DNA of 64,000 nt from Mesorhabditis belari (taxonomy: Eukaryota; Nematoda; Chromadorea; Rhabditida; Rhabditidae). Positions 40,270 through 52,176 of this stretch are shown here, in pieces (positions within the stretch are counted from its first letter, which is position 1; every line of letters starts with the position of its first letter). The notes under the pieces are model-generated. The model saw only the letters and a program-made list of their open reading frames with translations. It made no database searches and was not told where the DNA came from. The DNA lies in contig CAUEEP010000736.1 of assembly GCA_958450365.1 (NCBI GenBank), forward strand, positions 1 through 64,000, given 5' to 3'. A program made the position numbers and the translations under genes.

Positions 40270-42110
40270 AACTCTGGGGAGTCGATTCTAAATTCTGACA
40301 GTTTTTATTGGATCAGAGCTATACACAAATTTATTGGAGGTGACTGGAATTTCTAAAACGAAAGAACCTTCCCTTGAACTAACCGTGGGATTAACTTTGA
40401 ATAAATCTCGAAAAAGAGGGATAGGTTGCCTGTCCTTTACAATTTTGGAACATTCTATTAAATCTGTGACCAAGCGGCGGTGTCTAAGGGGTTTAAGATC
40501 AAAGATTTTGAGTCTATATGTGTAACTAAAATTTGCAAACTTGGAAAAATCCATTTTCCATAGAGCTATCTTAGTATATCTCTGCTGGATTTTTAGGCGA
40601 AATATCAACTTGTGTATGTGGAGACCAAACTATAGATGCATACTCTAGAATGGATCTAATGTAGAAGAACTTTGAAATTTCGCTGAGTAAGAAAACTTTC
40701 AATAACTGAAATCATCGAGGGGCAGATGTTATATGCATGTAGTTTGTGAACTAAGAATTTAATAGGGGCAGAGTTGAAAGCTTAAGCAAAATCTAAAAAC
40801 ACAGCTTCAAGTTGATAGTGCTTATGTTGTTTTTGATCTATGGCCTTAAAGAAATCTTGTTAAGCTAAAATAAGCTGGTAAGTGGTGGACTTATTTTTAA
40901 GGAAACCAAATTGATAGTCGGAGAAAGTCCATGCTTATCAAGATGGGCTGTAATTTTATCTTTCATGATAATTTCAAAAAAGTTTGGATACGGGCGAGGT
41001 TAAAGTGATGGGACGATAGTTACTCAAAAAGGTTTTTAGGAGATTTTTTGAGAAGGCGAATAACTAACGAATAACTGTTTCCAAAAAGAGGGGACACCTG
41101 AAATGAGAAGGATTTTGTTGAAAAGAGGGTAGGTAAGCACTCTAGAAAGTCTCTTAATAGCAAAAGCTGAGAGGTTATTTGGACTAGACGACTTTTTAGG
41201 CCGTAAGTTGGAAAAAGCTTTCGCAATGCCCGCTACACATATTAAGAAATTGGCTGCACGTCAATTTGCTTTACCGAAAAAGCCGGCCACTTCGTTTTTA
41301 TCTGTAACCGTATATACATTATGAAAGAATTTGGCAAACTCAGTGACGATTGTACTGGGATTGGAAAGAAGTTTAGTACTGTCTAAGGCGTCGACGAAAG
41401 AATTGGAGACTATCTTTGGATTTTTTGTTTTAGAGCTTAAATAGGAGGAGAAAGACTTGCTGTTTTTCGAATAAACAGCGTTCCTTTCAATGTTTGACTC
41501 AAACTTTTAACAAAATTTCGAGAGCTTGATTACTAGTGGGTCAACCAGAGGATTTGCGTAATTAGATCTTTCAAAAAATGCTAGATCCTAGAGCAGAAAG
41601 AGCTCTAAGGGAGTTTAAGAGGGAAAGAGCCGCTTGGTCGGGATTAAAATCAAAATGCACGCAACCTTTCCGCGGAGGAGTCGAAAATTGCAGTCCTCCA
41701 ATTTTGAACGTGATCCCATAATGGTCAGATCCAGGAAGAGGCTCCAATCGCTTCAACTCCATGATAACATCAGGGAAATCGGACAAGACCAGATCTAAAA
41801 TAGAAAATGAATGGCAGAAGGTAGCAAATGTGTTTAAAATAAATAGAGAGAGAGCATGTAATAAGGAAACTTTGTAGCAAAATGGTGGGATGGTGATACT
41901 TATCAAACGCAAATTTGTCATTAGAATAGGTCACATGAAAATTTAAAGCGCCTAGTAAAATGTTGACTTCCGAATCATGCAAGAAAAGTGATAAATGATC
42001 AAAAAGACGAGATGTATCAGCATAATTTACGCTAGGGGGATCAATAAACGACAAGCAAACGAACCTTTCTGCCAAGATAAACATCTACAATTGTACTTTC
42101 ACAGTTAAAG
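40270..42110 (-). mobile_element. Degenerate non-LTR retrotransposon
   Basis: Read on the minus strand from 42110 down. There is an endonuclease-like region (frame 42084-41770 with NILLGALNFHVTYSNDKF, and 41770-41640 with PLPGSDHYGITF, the S-D-H motif of APE-type endonucleases). Reverse transcriptase blocks follow at about 41080-40730 (phrases YRPITLTSPVSKLFE, HGLSDYQFGF and AVFLDFA-AFNSA read across several frames). A C-terminal stretch at 40608-40288 contains DLKPLRHRRLVTDLIECSKI. It is full of stops and frameshifts. The order EN-RT fits the CR1/jockey type; the clade is uncertain. No poly(A) or target duplication was identified. Confidence 0.85.
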
Positions 42111-42116
42111 ATTAAT

Positions 42117-42345
42117 CGCGGCCGGGTGACCAAAAAAATTTTTTTACGGCAACCGCCTGTTTTTTATTTTAATATCGCTGATTTTATTATAAAAAGAATA
42201 AAAATCACCCGGCTAGAGTGATTTAATGGGTTTACAAATTTTTGGAGACGCTGCAAGGCTTGGAGAAAAACAAGATCGCCACTCATCATACACCTCAGCT
42301 AAAAGGCACCTAAAAGGCACCGAGCAAGGCTCGCGTAGTTCATCT
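42117..42345. mobile_element. Single-end fragment of the CGGCCGGGTGAC element
   Basis: Matches the left arm of the element at 58815-59490, starting at CGCGGCCGGGTGAC and continuing through ATGGGTTTACAAATTTTTGG and the first 30 codons or so of its open frame, after which it diverges. The other end is missing. Confidence 0.8.
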
Positions 42346-43132
42346 ACAAGGTAAGTGCGAAAGTAAAGCTAAAGTCAGGCATTATGTTTTCTTTAGACTT
42401 TCGATCTACACTTTTGGTTTTTAACATCTCTAGATGCCTTTTTCCAGATGGAGATTTTATGTTTAGATAATGTAAAAGGCCATCAAAACACCTTAAGCTA
42501 TCTATTAGAGTGTGTTCCTCTCGAGTAATGGGTTTTCTAAAAGGCACCTATTTGCAAAAAATTACCGTAGTCAAACCGTTAGTCTACATTCGATCAGCCA
42601 GATTTTGGTCTCATTGACTGAGCCTTTTAATTCCTCATCTTTAAACATGGGCCTAACATCACGAAAGGTTCGGGGTATTTGATGGTCGATAACCACGAAA
42701 TTTCATGAAAACTATTGCCAACCTCTGTTGTTCAGTTGGGATTCATTTCAGCGTTTTCGAAAATGTATAAGGTTCCACAAGCTTAGTAAAATCACTTTTA
42801 AACATAGGCTCTTAGCCAACTCCACCAGAGCATCATGTTGAAGACATGACCCTGCCTGTACATCTATATTGGGGATTCGATACATTGACTGATCCTCAGG
42901 ATCTACGGGTTTAGTTTATCAAAAGAAGAAGTTTCTTTTTGAGGACAACCAACCAATAAGTTGAACTTATCAGATTGTTCAACTCTTTGAAGCATTATTA
43001 ATAAACTTTCTTTATTTCTATGGGACTGAAGCTTTGGTTTCAACTTTTTAAATTAAAAATAAGTCAAACATCGATTTTTTTAGATTTTGTTTACGTGGAC
43101 AGAGAGACAGCGTCAAAAATTTGTTCATTTAG

Positions 43133-45480
43133 TCGTGTTCTCTGGCATTGCTCAAGGTTTTGTTAAAAAATAACACGGATAATTACTTGTGAGATTTCTT
43201 TGTTGAATTTATTGGGTTGGTCAATTGAAACGGTGATTTGTTCAAAAGAATTCCCCCAGAGTAATTCAGAAGTGAATTTTATGTAGCATCATGAAAGTTT
43301 TCTTATGTAACCCATAATTTTTTAAGACACAATTTATTTCCGTTGATAATACAATATATTTATAAAATGCACAGTAGATGAATAGACAAGGATCTTTAAC
43401 TGTAGGCGAAGCAATCCAAGACAAGATCACTCTGAAAGCAGCTTCAATTATATTGATGTGACGTTTATTCTCACCCTAACAACCTCTAATAACCTTGAGT
43501 AAGTCTAAGTTAAAGTGAAACCCATATTTTTTTCACTGACCACTCCGTTGAAGCTCCATTGGGATGCACTGTTGCACACAAACGGCTTGTATTTGCCGTT
43601 AGCGGTCGTGTCGTTGGCGCCCAACTGTAGATTTTCAAAATATTAAACAAATCCTTCTTCTTAAAATAGTGACGCCTGATAGCCCTAAGAATTCCAAGTC
43701 ATTCCGATGACTTACATAGGTGATGCCGACAATGTTGTTATAATCCAATACTTGAGTCATGTAGCTTGGACCGTCAGTGTACAGTTGGAAGCCGGCCTTG
43801 AAGGGACGGCATAATATAATCATACAAATGTACTAGCTTATGCTTTTCAGAAGTATTGCTTTCTATATTTCTTCTTATCAAACCAACCGTTTGATAGGAA
43901 GCGTCGACTTTTCGACCAATCGGCGATCAAACAATTGCCGTTGGCTGGGTCAGTTCTGGAAAGTATAGATGGTCTATGGGATATGGGGTTGTGCCCTCAG
44001 ATAGATGGCTAGAAACTCCGCCATCGAGAATCGATCATCGAATTGCACAAGAGTCAGATAAAAGTTTGCCAGAACTTTATCTTTTTGCGACAACTACCTA
44101 GCATAAATCGTATACCTGTAGGCAAAAGAGACCGTTCCCAGATCAGGATAGTACTGCTCGTTGAGTGTGTCCACGTTGCGGGCAAACTGTTGACAAGCTG
44201 CGCCGGCTCCTTGAGCTGTAGTCGTTTTGACTGTGGTGACCGAGGATGGGGTTGTCGTGGCTCCACTTCCGCTTGCGCAGAGACCAGTGCTCGTCTGACA
44301 TGTCGTCCCAGATGGACATTGAGAGCATGTGGTTCCCTGGGCATACGCCTGTTCGCCTCCCCAGTTTCCTCTGTAAAAATGGAGCTGAAATCCAGTTAGG
44401 TTCACTCACTGTTGATAGTATTGACAGACGACAATTGTGTATGATGTGAATCCAGTCGGACCATTCGAGCAAGTCGCATATCCACAACCAACGGTCCCTG
44501 TGGTTGCCCAGGCCATCTGAACGAGTCACCTTTGATATACAATGAATACCTTCTCACCTGTGTAGCATGTCCAGTCGAGTTAGTGCCCGAAGACCAGAAG
44601 ACATAGCCTTTCGGTCCAAAATCGTAGAACTCATTAGCCCACATATTGCTGGAATCAGCGCCTGAAAGGACTTGCTTATGAAGGAGATTCAGTGATCATT
44701 CGTGTCTACCTATTCCCGTGATAACACTGCTCGACGCGACGTAGAGATTCTCGCCGACTCCACTTATCTTCGAATGAGTCAGGAATGGACAAGTGGCCGC
44801 ATAGTTCGAGGCACTTGTCGCCAAAGTCGAGTTCCATTGCTGAACACAATACATTGCAGCTGAGTATTCTCCCTGTATCTCTCTATTCCGTATTCACTCA
44901 CAATCAACAGCATATTGGTGGCTGAAGCAAATGGTGTCCCATCTTTTGCTTTATACGTTCCTAAGGCCAACTGAGAACGGAGTGAATTGTGGGCCTAAAG
45001 GAGAGGGATTTGAAAAGGAATTCGATTGAAAGGACTTCTTACATTAACAAGTCCAGTGATCTCAGCAGCGGGCAGGACAACCGCCGAAATACCTGAAAAT
45101 GGAAAGCATTGACTAGTTGCTGTTAGTTTAGCTTTCATATGCTTGCAGTCAAGAGTGCCAGACTCGTTTTAATCTCGTTTTATCTCAATAGTCAATATCT
45201 GAATACAAAAGATAACTACTGACCAGCAAAAAGAGCGCACAGAAGAGTGAATTTCATTGTCGAACGATGAAATGAATGAATCCGGGGATCCGTTGATTTG
45301 CCAGTCATTGCAGAGGGCTTTTATATGGGACAACTTCCCCTTTCAGATACAATAATAATACTTCATCTATAAATTAAAAATCGAACGGAAACGAAATGTG
45401 TGAAACATTAAAAGTTTTCAACTGTACACTTTAAAGTGGATCCACTTTACACATTCATTCGCTCTCTTCATACCATAGCT
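43133..45480. repeat. Right arm of large inverted duplication
   Basis: Reverse-complement copy of 37690-40077. The outer end abuts a retrotransposon fragment at 45478. Confidence 0.95.
43396..45257 (-). pseudogene. Inverted copy of the CAP gene, frameshifted near the C-terminus
   Basis: Starts at 45257 with the same signal peptide and keeps the splice sites of the plus copy. The CAP domain is intact. In the exon matching 39247-39316, the text TGGTACTGCAAAGTC has become TGGTCGAAAAGTC (near 43908-43922): a 2-nt loss that shifts the frame, removes a Cys and leads to a stop after the unspliced region. Another Cys is changed to Phe (QQFARN, near 44192). If translated, it would yield a CAP domain without the normal C-terminal extension, so it is either a truncated secreted protein or a decaying copy. 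The promoter TATA motif is preserved. Confidence 0.8.
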
Positions 45481-45650
45481 GTGTTATTAGATTTTGCGAA
45501 AGCTTTCGACTCTGTCCATATTAAATTCTTAATTCACAAACTACATGCATATAAAATCTGTCCCTCGATGATTTCAGTTATAGAAAGTTTCCTTACTTAG
45601 CGAAATTTCAAAGTTCTTCTAAACGATTCTCTCTCCCCTAAAACAATATT
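45478..45650 (+). mobile_element. Reverse transcriptase fragment of the same retrotransposon family
   Basis: Frame reads LDFAKAFDSVHIKFLIHKLH, the RT motif-A region, and continues CPSMISVIESFL before a stop. It matches 40770-40640 (minus) in the spacer but keeps the DFAKAFDSV motif that the spacer copy has lost. Orientation is opposite to the spacer copy. Confidence 0.85.
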
Positions 45651-47936
45651 CGAGTCAAAGGATCATGTTCATTTGTTGAATATTCCAACATTGGAAACTT
45701 CAGGTTTCTACACTCACGTTGAAACAGGGACAGATGCCTTTCCTTTTTCCCAGTCAAAAGTCAGAAAAAACTGGAGCTTGGAGAACTTCGAGCTACCTTC
45801 AAAACTATAACATTATCATTGGATCTTCTTGCCTGTAGCTCTTTATGCCTGTAGCTATGGATGATAGAATGGGGAGTCCAGACTAAATGTTAAGAAAATC
45901 TTGAAGCCTCAGCACTTTACTGCACAGAGATCACCACGATTATCAAGCGGATTCAGCCTATTTGGCCGGTGGACAATGGCCGAGTGGGTGAAGTGTCTTC
46001 ACCGGACAGTAGTTTCCTAACGTTTTCAGGTCAACCGCCAACTCCAACGGTCTGACGGGACTGATTAGGATTTCAGCGGAGATTTTTGTGATGCTGGCGA
46101 CATGAGACAACCCTATATCTACAATTTGAAGGTTGATCTTTGACGAGGAGGCAATACAAGATCCCAGTATTTACAGTAAGGTTCAAGAGTTTGGATAAAG
46201 GCTTTAGCAAATGCGTCTCAAAACGTTAAAAAGCGCCTTAAACTGAACGAAATGTGATTTTGTAAAAGCAAAAGCAAAAGAGTGTATAGCAGAGAGTGTG
46301 TGCAAACTTTTCGGCCCTACAGCAGTTAGTGTGATAATTCACCAATTGGTTGGCCTCTCCGAAGCCTTTTGGCACTCCAGCTTATGACATTTGAGATAAA
46401 TTGAGAAAACAGTACAACATTGGTATTGAGTGACAAACAGAATGCTTATAAGGAAAATTAGGAAATAAATAAAGAAGAAGAACTATATGAATTTATAGAA
46501 AACGAAGAGTAAAATAGCAGTTCAAAGTGTAACCGCACAAAACAATCTCCTCTTGCTCGTAATTCCCCAGTCACGAAGGGGAAAACACGGATTGAGCAAA
46601 CCGGCAAAAGAGATGGCACGGAGATCGATCTCGTTGATTATTGTCTTACGGAGACCCTTCAAATAGAGCTCCAGCGATCTTCTTGCGGCTTGACAACTAT
46701 GTCTCGAACAGTCCGTTTATGTAGCTCGAATTCATGGCTATTGCATTCCTCGAATCCTGTGGATAGTGATGAAAGCCCAGGTCAATGCGGCTTTCACTGT
46801 GCCCACAACAGCTTGAAGACAAGCAAAACTGCCAGCATCTACAACGATTTCATCGAGAAACTCGAGAGTGGGCAAGAATTTCAGAAGCGAATATCGGGGA
46901 CGGGGGCCTGTGAGTGGATGCTACCGCCGAACCAAATGAATTTGCATAATCGCATGCCACGATAAAGGAGCCAAAAGTGTGACTCCACTGGAAGTGGTTC
47001 CACATCCAATTGGTCGAATCGAATACCGGATTGATCTAGAGAAAACTGGAGAAATATAGCAAACTGGAATTTCTTTGTAAACTTTACTCTACATTTTTGT
47101 TGAACTCTCCAAAAAGTTGAAAATCCGAAACAAAAGGAATACCAAATGGAAATGGCCTGAAAAGGCCTTGAAAAGGAAGAAATCAGTGTTTCATGGTGCT
47201 CTGTTTTCTCATAAATTTATGACAATTTTCAAATAATAAAATATTTATGATCGTTTCTCAATGCAATTCGTTCTCTCGTCCTTCAGCTTACTAGAAAGAA
47301 ACGCGTTGATTTGATGGTTTCGATACATCAGGACGATCTTCCTCAGATCCTCAAATCCTCAAATCACTCGTTGAGTGGCTGCCTGTTCACACGTCAACAG
47401 GAAATAATCCGCTTTCTGAATAACTTGCTGCTTTTTTGAGATAGTTTCTACAAAAAACAACATTTCCAGGTTTATTCTTTATTTTTACATTAAACTTTAC
47501 AAATTGATAAATAGTTAGAATGTAAATGAGGATTGAATTGCTTATTCCTTCAAGATATTAAATCATTTATTGCTTTGATGAAAGTTTTTCAAAAAGATTT
47601 TCAATCAAGCACTCCTTTGAGCAAGCACTTTTTGCTCGAAAATTTTGTAACACACTCTTTCTGGTACAGTGAACTCTTTATTTCTCTTGTGATAGAAGAA
47701 TCTGTATCTGGTGTGCAATTTCCGCTTTTTGAGTACAAAGTACAGCAAATCCGACCCGTTTCACAAAGAAATTTGGTAAAAAAAGGAATCAATAAAGTGA
47801 TAAAGTACAAAAATTCCTGAAAATAAACAAAATCTCAAAAAAAATCATAGAAAAAACAGGCAAGCATTTGAAAAATAAAAAAAAAATCCTTGTTTTTATT
47901 TTGTTTTTGTGAGTCTCCAATCATTTCGCGGACATT
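45651..47936. other. Intergenic, no firm gene
   Basis: A stretch at 46240-46540 is a diverged reverse complement of about 37200-37600. A region at 46660-46990 has good codon-like texture on the plus strand but contains stops in every frame after 90 codons and no clear splice partners, so it may be a decayed gene. A possible tRNA-Ser-like 5' half (ATGGCCGAGTGGGTGAAG) lies at about 45979. Nothing else is recognisable. Confidence 0.4.
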
Positions 47937-50306
47937 TTATCTCAAATTTGGGGCGGCGCGGAAGCCTGAAGATAAAGAAAATTGTTTTTGCTTTGTAAAA
48001 AAAGAATAAAGCTATATTAGATGACAGATTTGAAGGAATAAGCGGAAAGTTTCTTGGCTAGAAGGTTAATAAATTAATGGGGTATAAAAATTGAATGTTT
48101 TATTACCAAATGTGTGTGGCTCGTGATCGAGTTCCACGAGTTGGGAACGCTAAAGGTAATTTTGATATCAGTTGCTGCTTTTTTTAAAAGTAATCCGTTT
48201 CCTTTTGTGCTATCTTTTGACAAACTACCGTAGCCTTGTCTAACCTAAAAACTGAAAGCCGTAACAGTAAACTACCGAAACGGTAAACTACCGAAACGGT
48301 AAACTACCGTAACCGTGAACTACAGTAACTGTGAACTACAGTAACCGTGAACGACCATAACTACCGTAACCAGTAATACCGTAAAAGTGATAGTTGGATA
48401 AATACTACGGGTAATCCTTTTTCCTTTGTCCAACTATCACTTTTTGTAGTTTTTGGCATCTTTTCCAGAATTAAACCGTTTGTATGATAGATAGATAAAG
48501 CTAGAAACAAGATTACGGTAATTTTTGAAAGTTTTCATGTTTTGGGAAACATTTTATGCAGAATAATCGACTCGAATCACTGCTACGTTTACTTTTTTTG
48601 CTTTTAAACCTTTCCTAGATATTGGATTGATTGATATTGATATTATTTATAGAGAAATATATCCTCTTTTAAAATAAAAGCTAATTTCACACTAAATTAA
48701 CAAGAAAATTAACAATAAGAGAACTAGAAAGGGTACGTTTTCGTTATTACAAACAAAGAAACGGTCTGAGCTTTAGTTCAGAATCGTTATGAAACTTTAT
48801 AGACCTTATAGAATCGAGCATACTGCTTTTTAGATCATTTTCATCAGCATCGTCGATTCTATAAGGTCTATAAAGTTTCATAACGATTCTGAACGAGCTC
48901 AAACCGTTTCCTCGTAACTCTAAATCCCTAGTAGTATATCAATTAAACAATATTTATTCAACAAACACTCAACTAACCTTTGTTGTTGTGAGATTTGTCT
49001 CCAACAATTGTGTATCTCGTTCTCTTGTTCTTCTTTTCTTCAACACTTGATAACAGATGCAACACGGTGCACAGAAACACGCCACACAACAACACGTCAA
49101 CAAGCCGACGATCAACGCGAACGTTAGCAACACCATTCTGAAATAGTTTCGTTTTTGGAATCATTGCTTCATACAAGATCTTTTAAGATTTCATTATTGA
49201 ATTTCAATATTTATTTAAACTCACGATGTGACATTTGGAGCACAAGCTGCTTGTTGATGAGTGCCATCATTGCAGTGATCAGCGACATAGCATTGTCGGA
49301 AGAAAGAATCGCATCTAAGTTTTCATAAGTATCTAGGAAAACTTGCCTTAAACGTAAGAAAAAACTCTATTCAAATTTTTTTTGAAAGTAAAAATCGATA
49401 AAATATTGGGTTGGTGGAAAAGTCCTTTCCGGATTTTTTGGGAGAGTACCTTAAATTTGTCCAATTTTGACGTTTTATAGCTCATCCTAAAGCTGTTTGT
49501 GCAAACTTTGGCTGGAAAACTTTTTTTTAAAAACAAAAAAAAACGAGAAAAACGAAAGAAAATCGCGAAAAGCGGCGGAAAGGCTATTGATCTGAGGGTC
49601 GCTGGTTCGACTTCCACCGGTGACAATATTTTTCAAAAATTTTTTGCTAAGATTCTGAAAATGCGTGTCTAGGGGTTATTTTTGACGCTGATCACGAAAC
49701 ACATGTTTTTAGCCTAGATTTCTGCACGGAAAACTAACGAAACGTGAAAACAGCCATTTTTTGGCTCTACCGCCCTTTACTAAAATAGCTGTAAAAACTT
49801 TTAAAAAAGAGATATCTCAAAACGGTTTTTACCAATCGATCCGTCTTGAATTCAGCTTTAGGATGAGTTATAAAACGTCAAAATTGGACAAATTTATGGT
49901 ACTCTCCCAAAAAATCGGAAAGGACTTTTCCACCAGCCCAATACAAGTGTTTTTCAGATTTTTTAAAACTCAGAACAATTACTAGAGCTAGCTAGAGCTT
50001 TTCAAAGGGTTAAACAAAAATCTTATTTACCAAGCGGTTAATTAACGGTAAAAATAACAAGCAATCTTTAAATAACAAGAAAATAACAGTTTAATTGTTA
50101 TTAAGTTATGTTTTTCATTCACATACCTAGATAAGCAATCATCCATTTTCTCATAGCATGACACCCACATTCCAGATATCGATGACCCACCCTCTGCCGC
50201 ATTTGTAAAAGAGAAACACGCTGAAATTGTTAATCTTTCTATTAATAATCTTTTAAAACGTTTTACCTAGTAATAATATTATTCCAATACCGGAAATCGT
50301 CATCAT
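47937..50306 (-). CDS. Cys-rich single-pass membrane protein
   Basis: Six exons (50306-50267, 50220-50127, 49314-49225, 49137-48978, 48149-48107, 47965-47937) join in phase to 151 aa. It has a signal peptide (MMTISGIGIILLLACFSFTNA), an ectodomain of about 55 residues with paired Cys (WVSCYEKMDDCLSRCDSFF, QCYVADHC, AACAPN), and one membrane segment (MVLLTFALIVGLLT). Immediately after it comes a Cys cluster at the cytoplasmic face (CCCVACFCAPCCICYQ) that is a good palmitoylation candidate, followed by a basic and then acidic tail. The layout (short Cys-rich ectodomain, TM, CC-rich juxtamembrane) resembles Shisa-like adaptors and related small nematode proteins, but I cannot place it in a family. 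Intron 2 contains a MITE, and intron 4 a long hairpin and short ACTACCGTAACCG-type repeats. Confidence 0.78.
48240..48400. repeat. Degenerate short repeats (AAACTACCGTAACGGT-type)
   Basis: Eight or so imperfect copies of a 14-16-bp unit (CTACCGTAACCGTGAA and variants) inside intron 4 of the minus-strand membrane protein gene. Confidence 0.75.
48755..48915. repeat. Long hairpin with about 70-bp arms
   Basis: Arms 48760-48822 and 48848-48910 are near-perfect reverse complements (CAGAATCGTTATGAAACTTT on the left) separated by about 30 bp. It lies inside intron 4 of the membrane protein gene, so the pre-mRNA could fold. Confidence 0.85.
49406..49941. mobile_element. 536-bp mariner-type MITE
   Basis: Ends TTGGGTTGGTGGAAAAGTCC and near reverse complement, flanked by TA. 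Inverted arms are over 100 bp. It sits in intron 2 of the 50306-47937 gene. An internal stretch at about 49578-49622 (GGTTCGACTTCCACC) looks like the 3' half of a tRNA. Confidence 0.9.
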
Positions 50307-52092
50307 TTCTGAATTAAAAATTAATAGATTTATTTGTTCTTTGAAATCGTACAAAAAAACAAAAAAATATTTAGAAGAATGCACTTTTCGGGCGGTAAAA
50401 AGGGGTCAGTTAGAAAGGGGGATGAGCGATCAATGTTGGGGAAAGGGAATCGAAGGGAAGGGGAAAGTCTGCGTCTCTTGTTTGTATCTAGTCTATCTAT
50501 TGTCTGAGTGTTGAGAAAGGAGCTCGAATGACTATCGTTTTGGACTCCTCATCCCAACAATGAGTAAGATTTGAGAAAATTATACGATGACTCAGGGTAG
50601 TTTTTATAAAATAGTTTTAACCACTAAGGCTATGCTAAGCAAGGCACAATTGTCGCTCATTAGAATGGTTGGTTCTTATAGTTTAAATATTTCTAAAGCC
50701 ATTATGGATTAAGAAAAGCCAGCTTTTTAACAATTTAAACCTAAAGATCTAAAGATTATTTAAATTGCACAAATGAAGATTGACTTTAAAATATTGGGTT
50801 GGTCAATTGAAAACAGCCGGACTTTAAACTAAAATTTATTCAACATAAAACCATGAATTCATTCTAAATAATTTTTATTATTATTGACGACTTCTGCCCA
50901 TTTTACAGGCAATTTGCGGATTCCTCTTTCGTAGTAGGATTTTGGTTTGTGTGTGAGACAAGTGTGAGACTCAAAAATGGAGGACTGGAGATGTCCCAAT
51001 GTCCCAGTTTGAGCACTTTCTTCAAAAGAAACTCATTTTGATGTCAATAGAAAAGTTGTAGAGAATCAAAAATTAGACTTATAGCCAAATTTCCAAAAAG
51101 ATACACTTAGTAGTTTCGCTTAAAATGCAAGTTTCGTGAAAGTTCGTAAATTTCGCATTTCTTGAAAACCAGTTTTTGAATCGTTCTGAAAATTTGGATA
51201 TAAGCTTGATTTTTGATTCTCTACAACTTTTCCATTGACACCAAAATGGATTTCTTTTGAAGAAAGTGCTCAAACTGTGACATATGACAATAGCCCCACA
51301 GTTTTCAATTCACCAATCGAATGGATTGATGAGCTTTTAAGAGTTGTTTTATCGCTAGAACCAGTGGCTATCGTAGTCTTGTCATAGTTAACATAGGAAC
51401 TTGTTTACATTATTAAGACTTATAAGCACAAGCTTATAATCCAGATCTGGATGAGACACTTGTCCTTCCTTTCCTAAGCTTGATTTTTGATTCTCTACAA
51501 CTTTTCCATTGACACCAAAATGGGTTTCTTTTGAAGAAAGTGCTCAAACTGTGACATATGACAATAGCCCACAGTTTTCAATTCACCAACCCAATAGTTT
51601 GAATATTTCTAAAGTCCTTATGGATTAAGAAAAGCCAGCTTTTAAACAAACTAAATCTAAAGATCTAAAGATTATCTAAATTTTACAAATGAAGATTGAC
51701 TTTAAAATGGAATTGAAGAAAAGATATATCTAGCTTTATGGCTTGCTTTTGGTTTAGCCTGGATTTTCATCAAAGAATTGCTAGTTCTATAAACTGGAGC
51801 TCGAATGACCCTGGAATAGTCTGGAATTTAGTTAAAGAAGCTCTAGAAACTTTGAGCATAGAATATTAAGGCTATCTAGACTCAATCTTTCATTCTTTAG
51901 ATCACTAACTACGTAGATCTACGAAAATCAAGCCAAATTAAAATCAAAACCTTTTATCAGAGTTCAGTACCAACCCACTTCTTTCCGGCTTGTCCCGTTT
52001 GCTCATCTGCAGGTTTTTTTTGAAGCCAATTGCAGGAAAACGAACACCTCACACATCACAATGTCTCTTCACATATAATTCCTATGATATCG
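50307..52092. other. Intergenic with a nested mariner remnant
   Basis: Two direct repeats of about 115 bp (50678-50791 and 51597-51711, with TTATGGATTAAGAAAAGCCA) flank a TTGGG-type element. No gene seen. Confidence 0.7.
50794..51594. mobile_element. 801-bp mariner-derived element, internally rearranged
   Basis: Ends TTGGGTTGGTCAATTGAAAA and TTCACCAACCCAA with TA on each side. About 140 bp inside the left end (50810-50945) match the 3' end of the mariner at 9115-9225. The rest comprises inverted and direct copies of a segment with TTTGAAGAAAGTGCTCAAAC (51010, 51250 and 51530). No transposase frame remains. Confidence 0.85.
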
Positions 52093-52176
52093 ATGAATTT
52101 TCCTGCAAAACTTTTCTGGGTATTTTCTATTTCAATCAGTGCTTTCATTTTCCTTCTAGCTACTCAAAATTTGAAG
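52093..52176 (+). CDS. Possible signal-anchor exon of the glycosyltransferase-like gene
   Basis: ATG at 52093 opens MNFPAKLFWVFSISISAFIF, a typical signal anchor, and ends at a GTAATT donor. Its end phase (2) does not fit the next recognised exon (needs 1), so either a small exon lies between or this is not part of the gene. Between 52180 and 52950 I see no convincing exon; the stretch 52450-52500 resembles 54340-54365 and looks like a dispersed repeat. Confidence 0.35.

Larger units (their letters stand above)
40078..43132. other. Spacer of the inverted duplication
   Basis: Mostly a decayed non-LTR retrotransposon (40270-42110), followed by a fragment of a TIR element (42117-42340) and about 0.8 kb (42340-43132) in which I see no gene. 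Confidence 0.7.

Noticed and set aside
43205..43225. TTGGGTTGGTCAATTGAAA as a mariner end
   Set aside because: It lies in the inverted arm and its counterpart at about 39975-39995 is diverged; no second end or TA-bounded element could be defined.
45975..46060. tRNA-Ser gene
   Set aside because: The 5' end (ATGGCCGAGTGGGTGAAG) is suggestive, but no T arm or 3' acceptor partner follows at the right distance.
46690..46965. 91-aa plus-strand protein
   Set aside because: Composition is gene-like but other frames are equally plausible, no splice partners were found, and stops follow; kept only as a possible decayed gene.
49578..49625. tRNA gene
   Set aside because: Only a T-arm-like 3' half is present inside a MITE; no acceptor stem or D arm can be paired.
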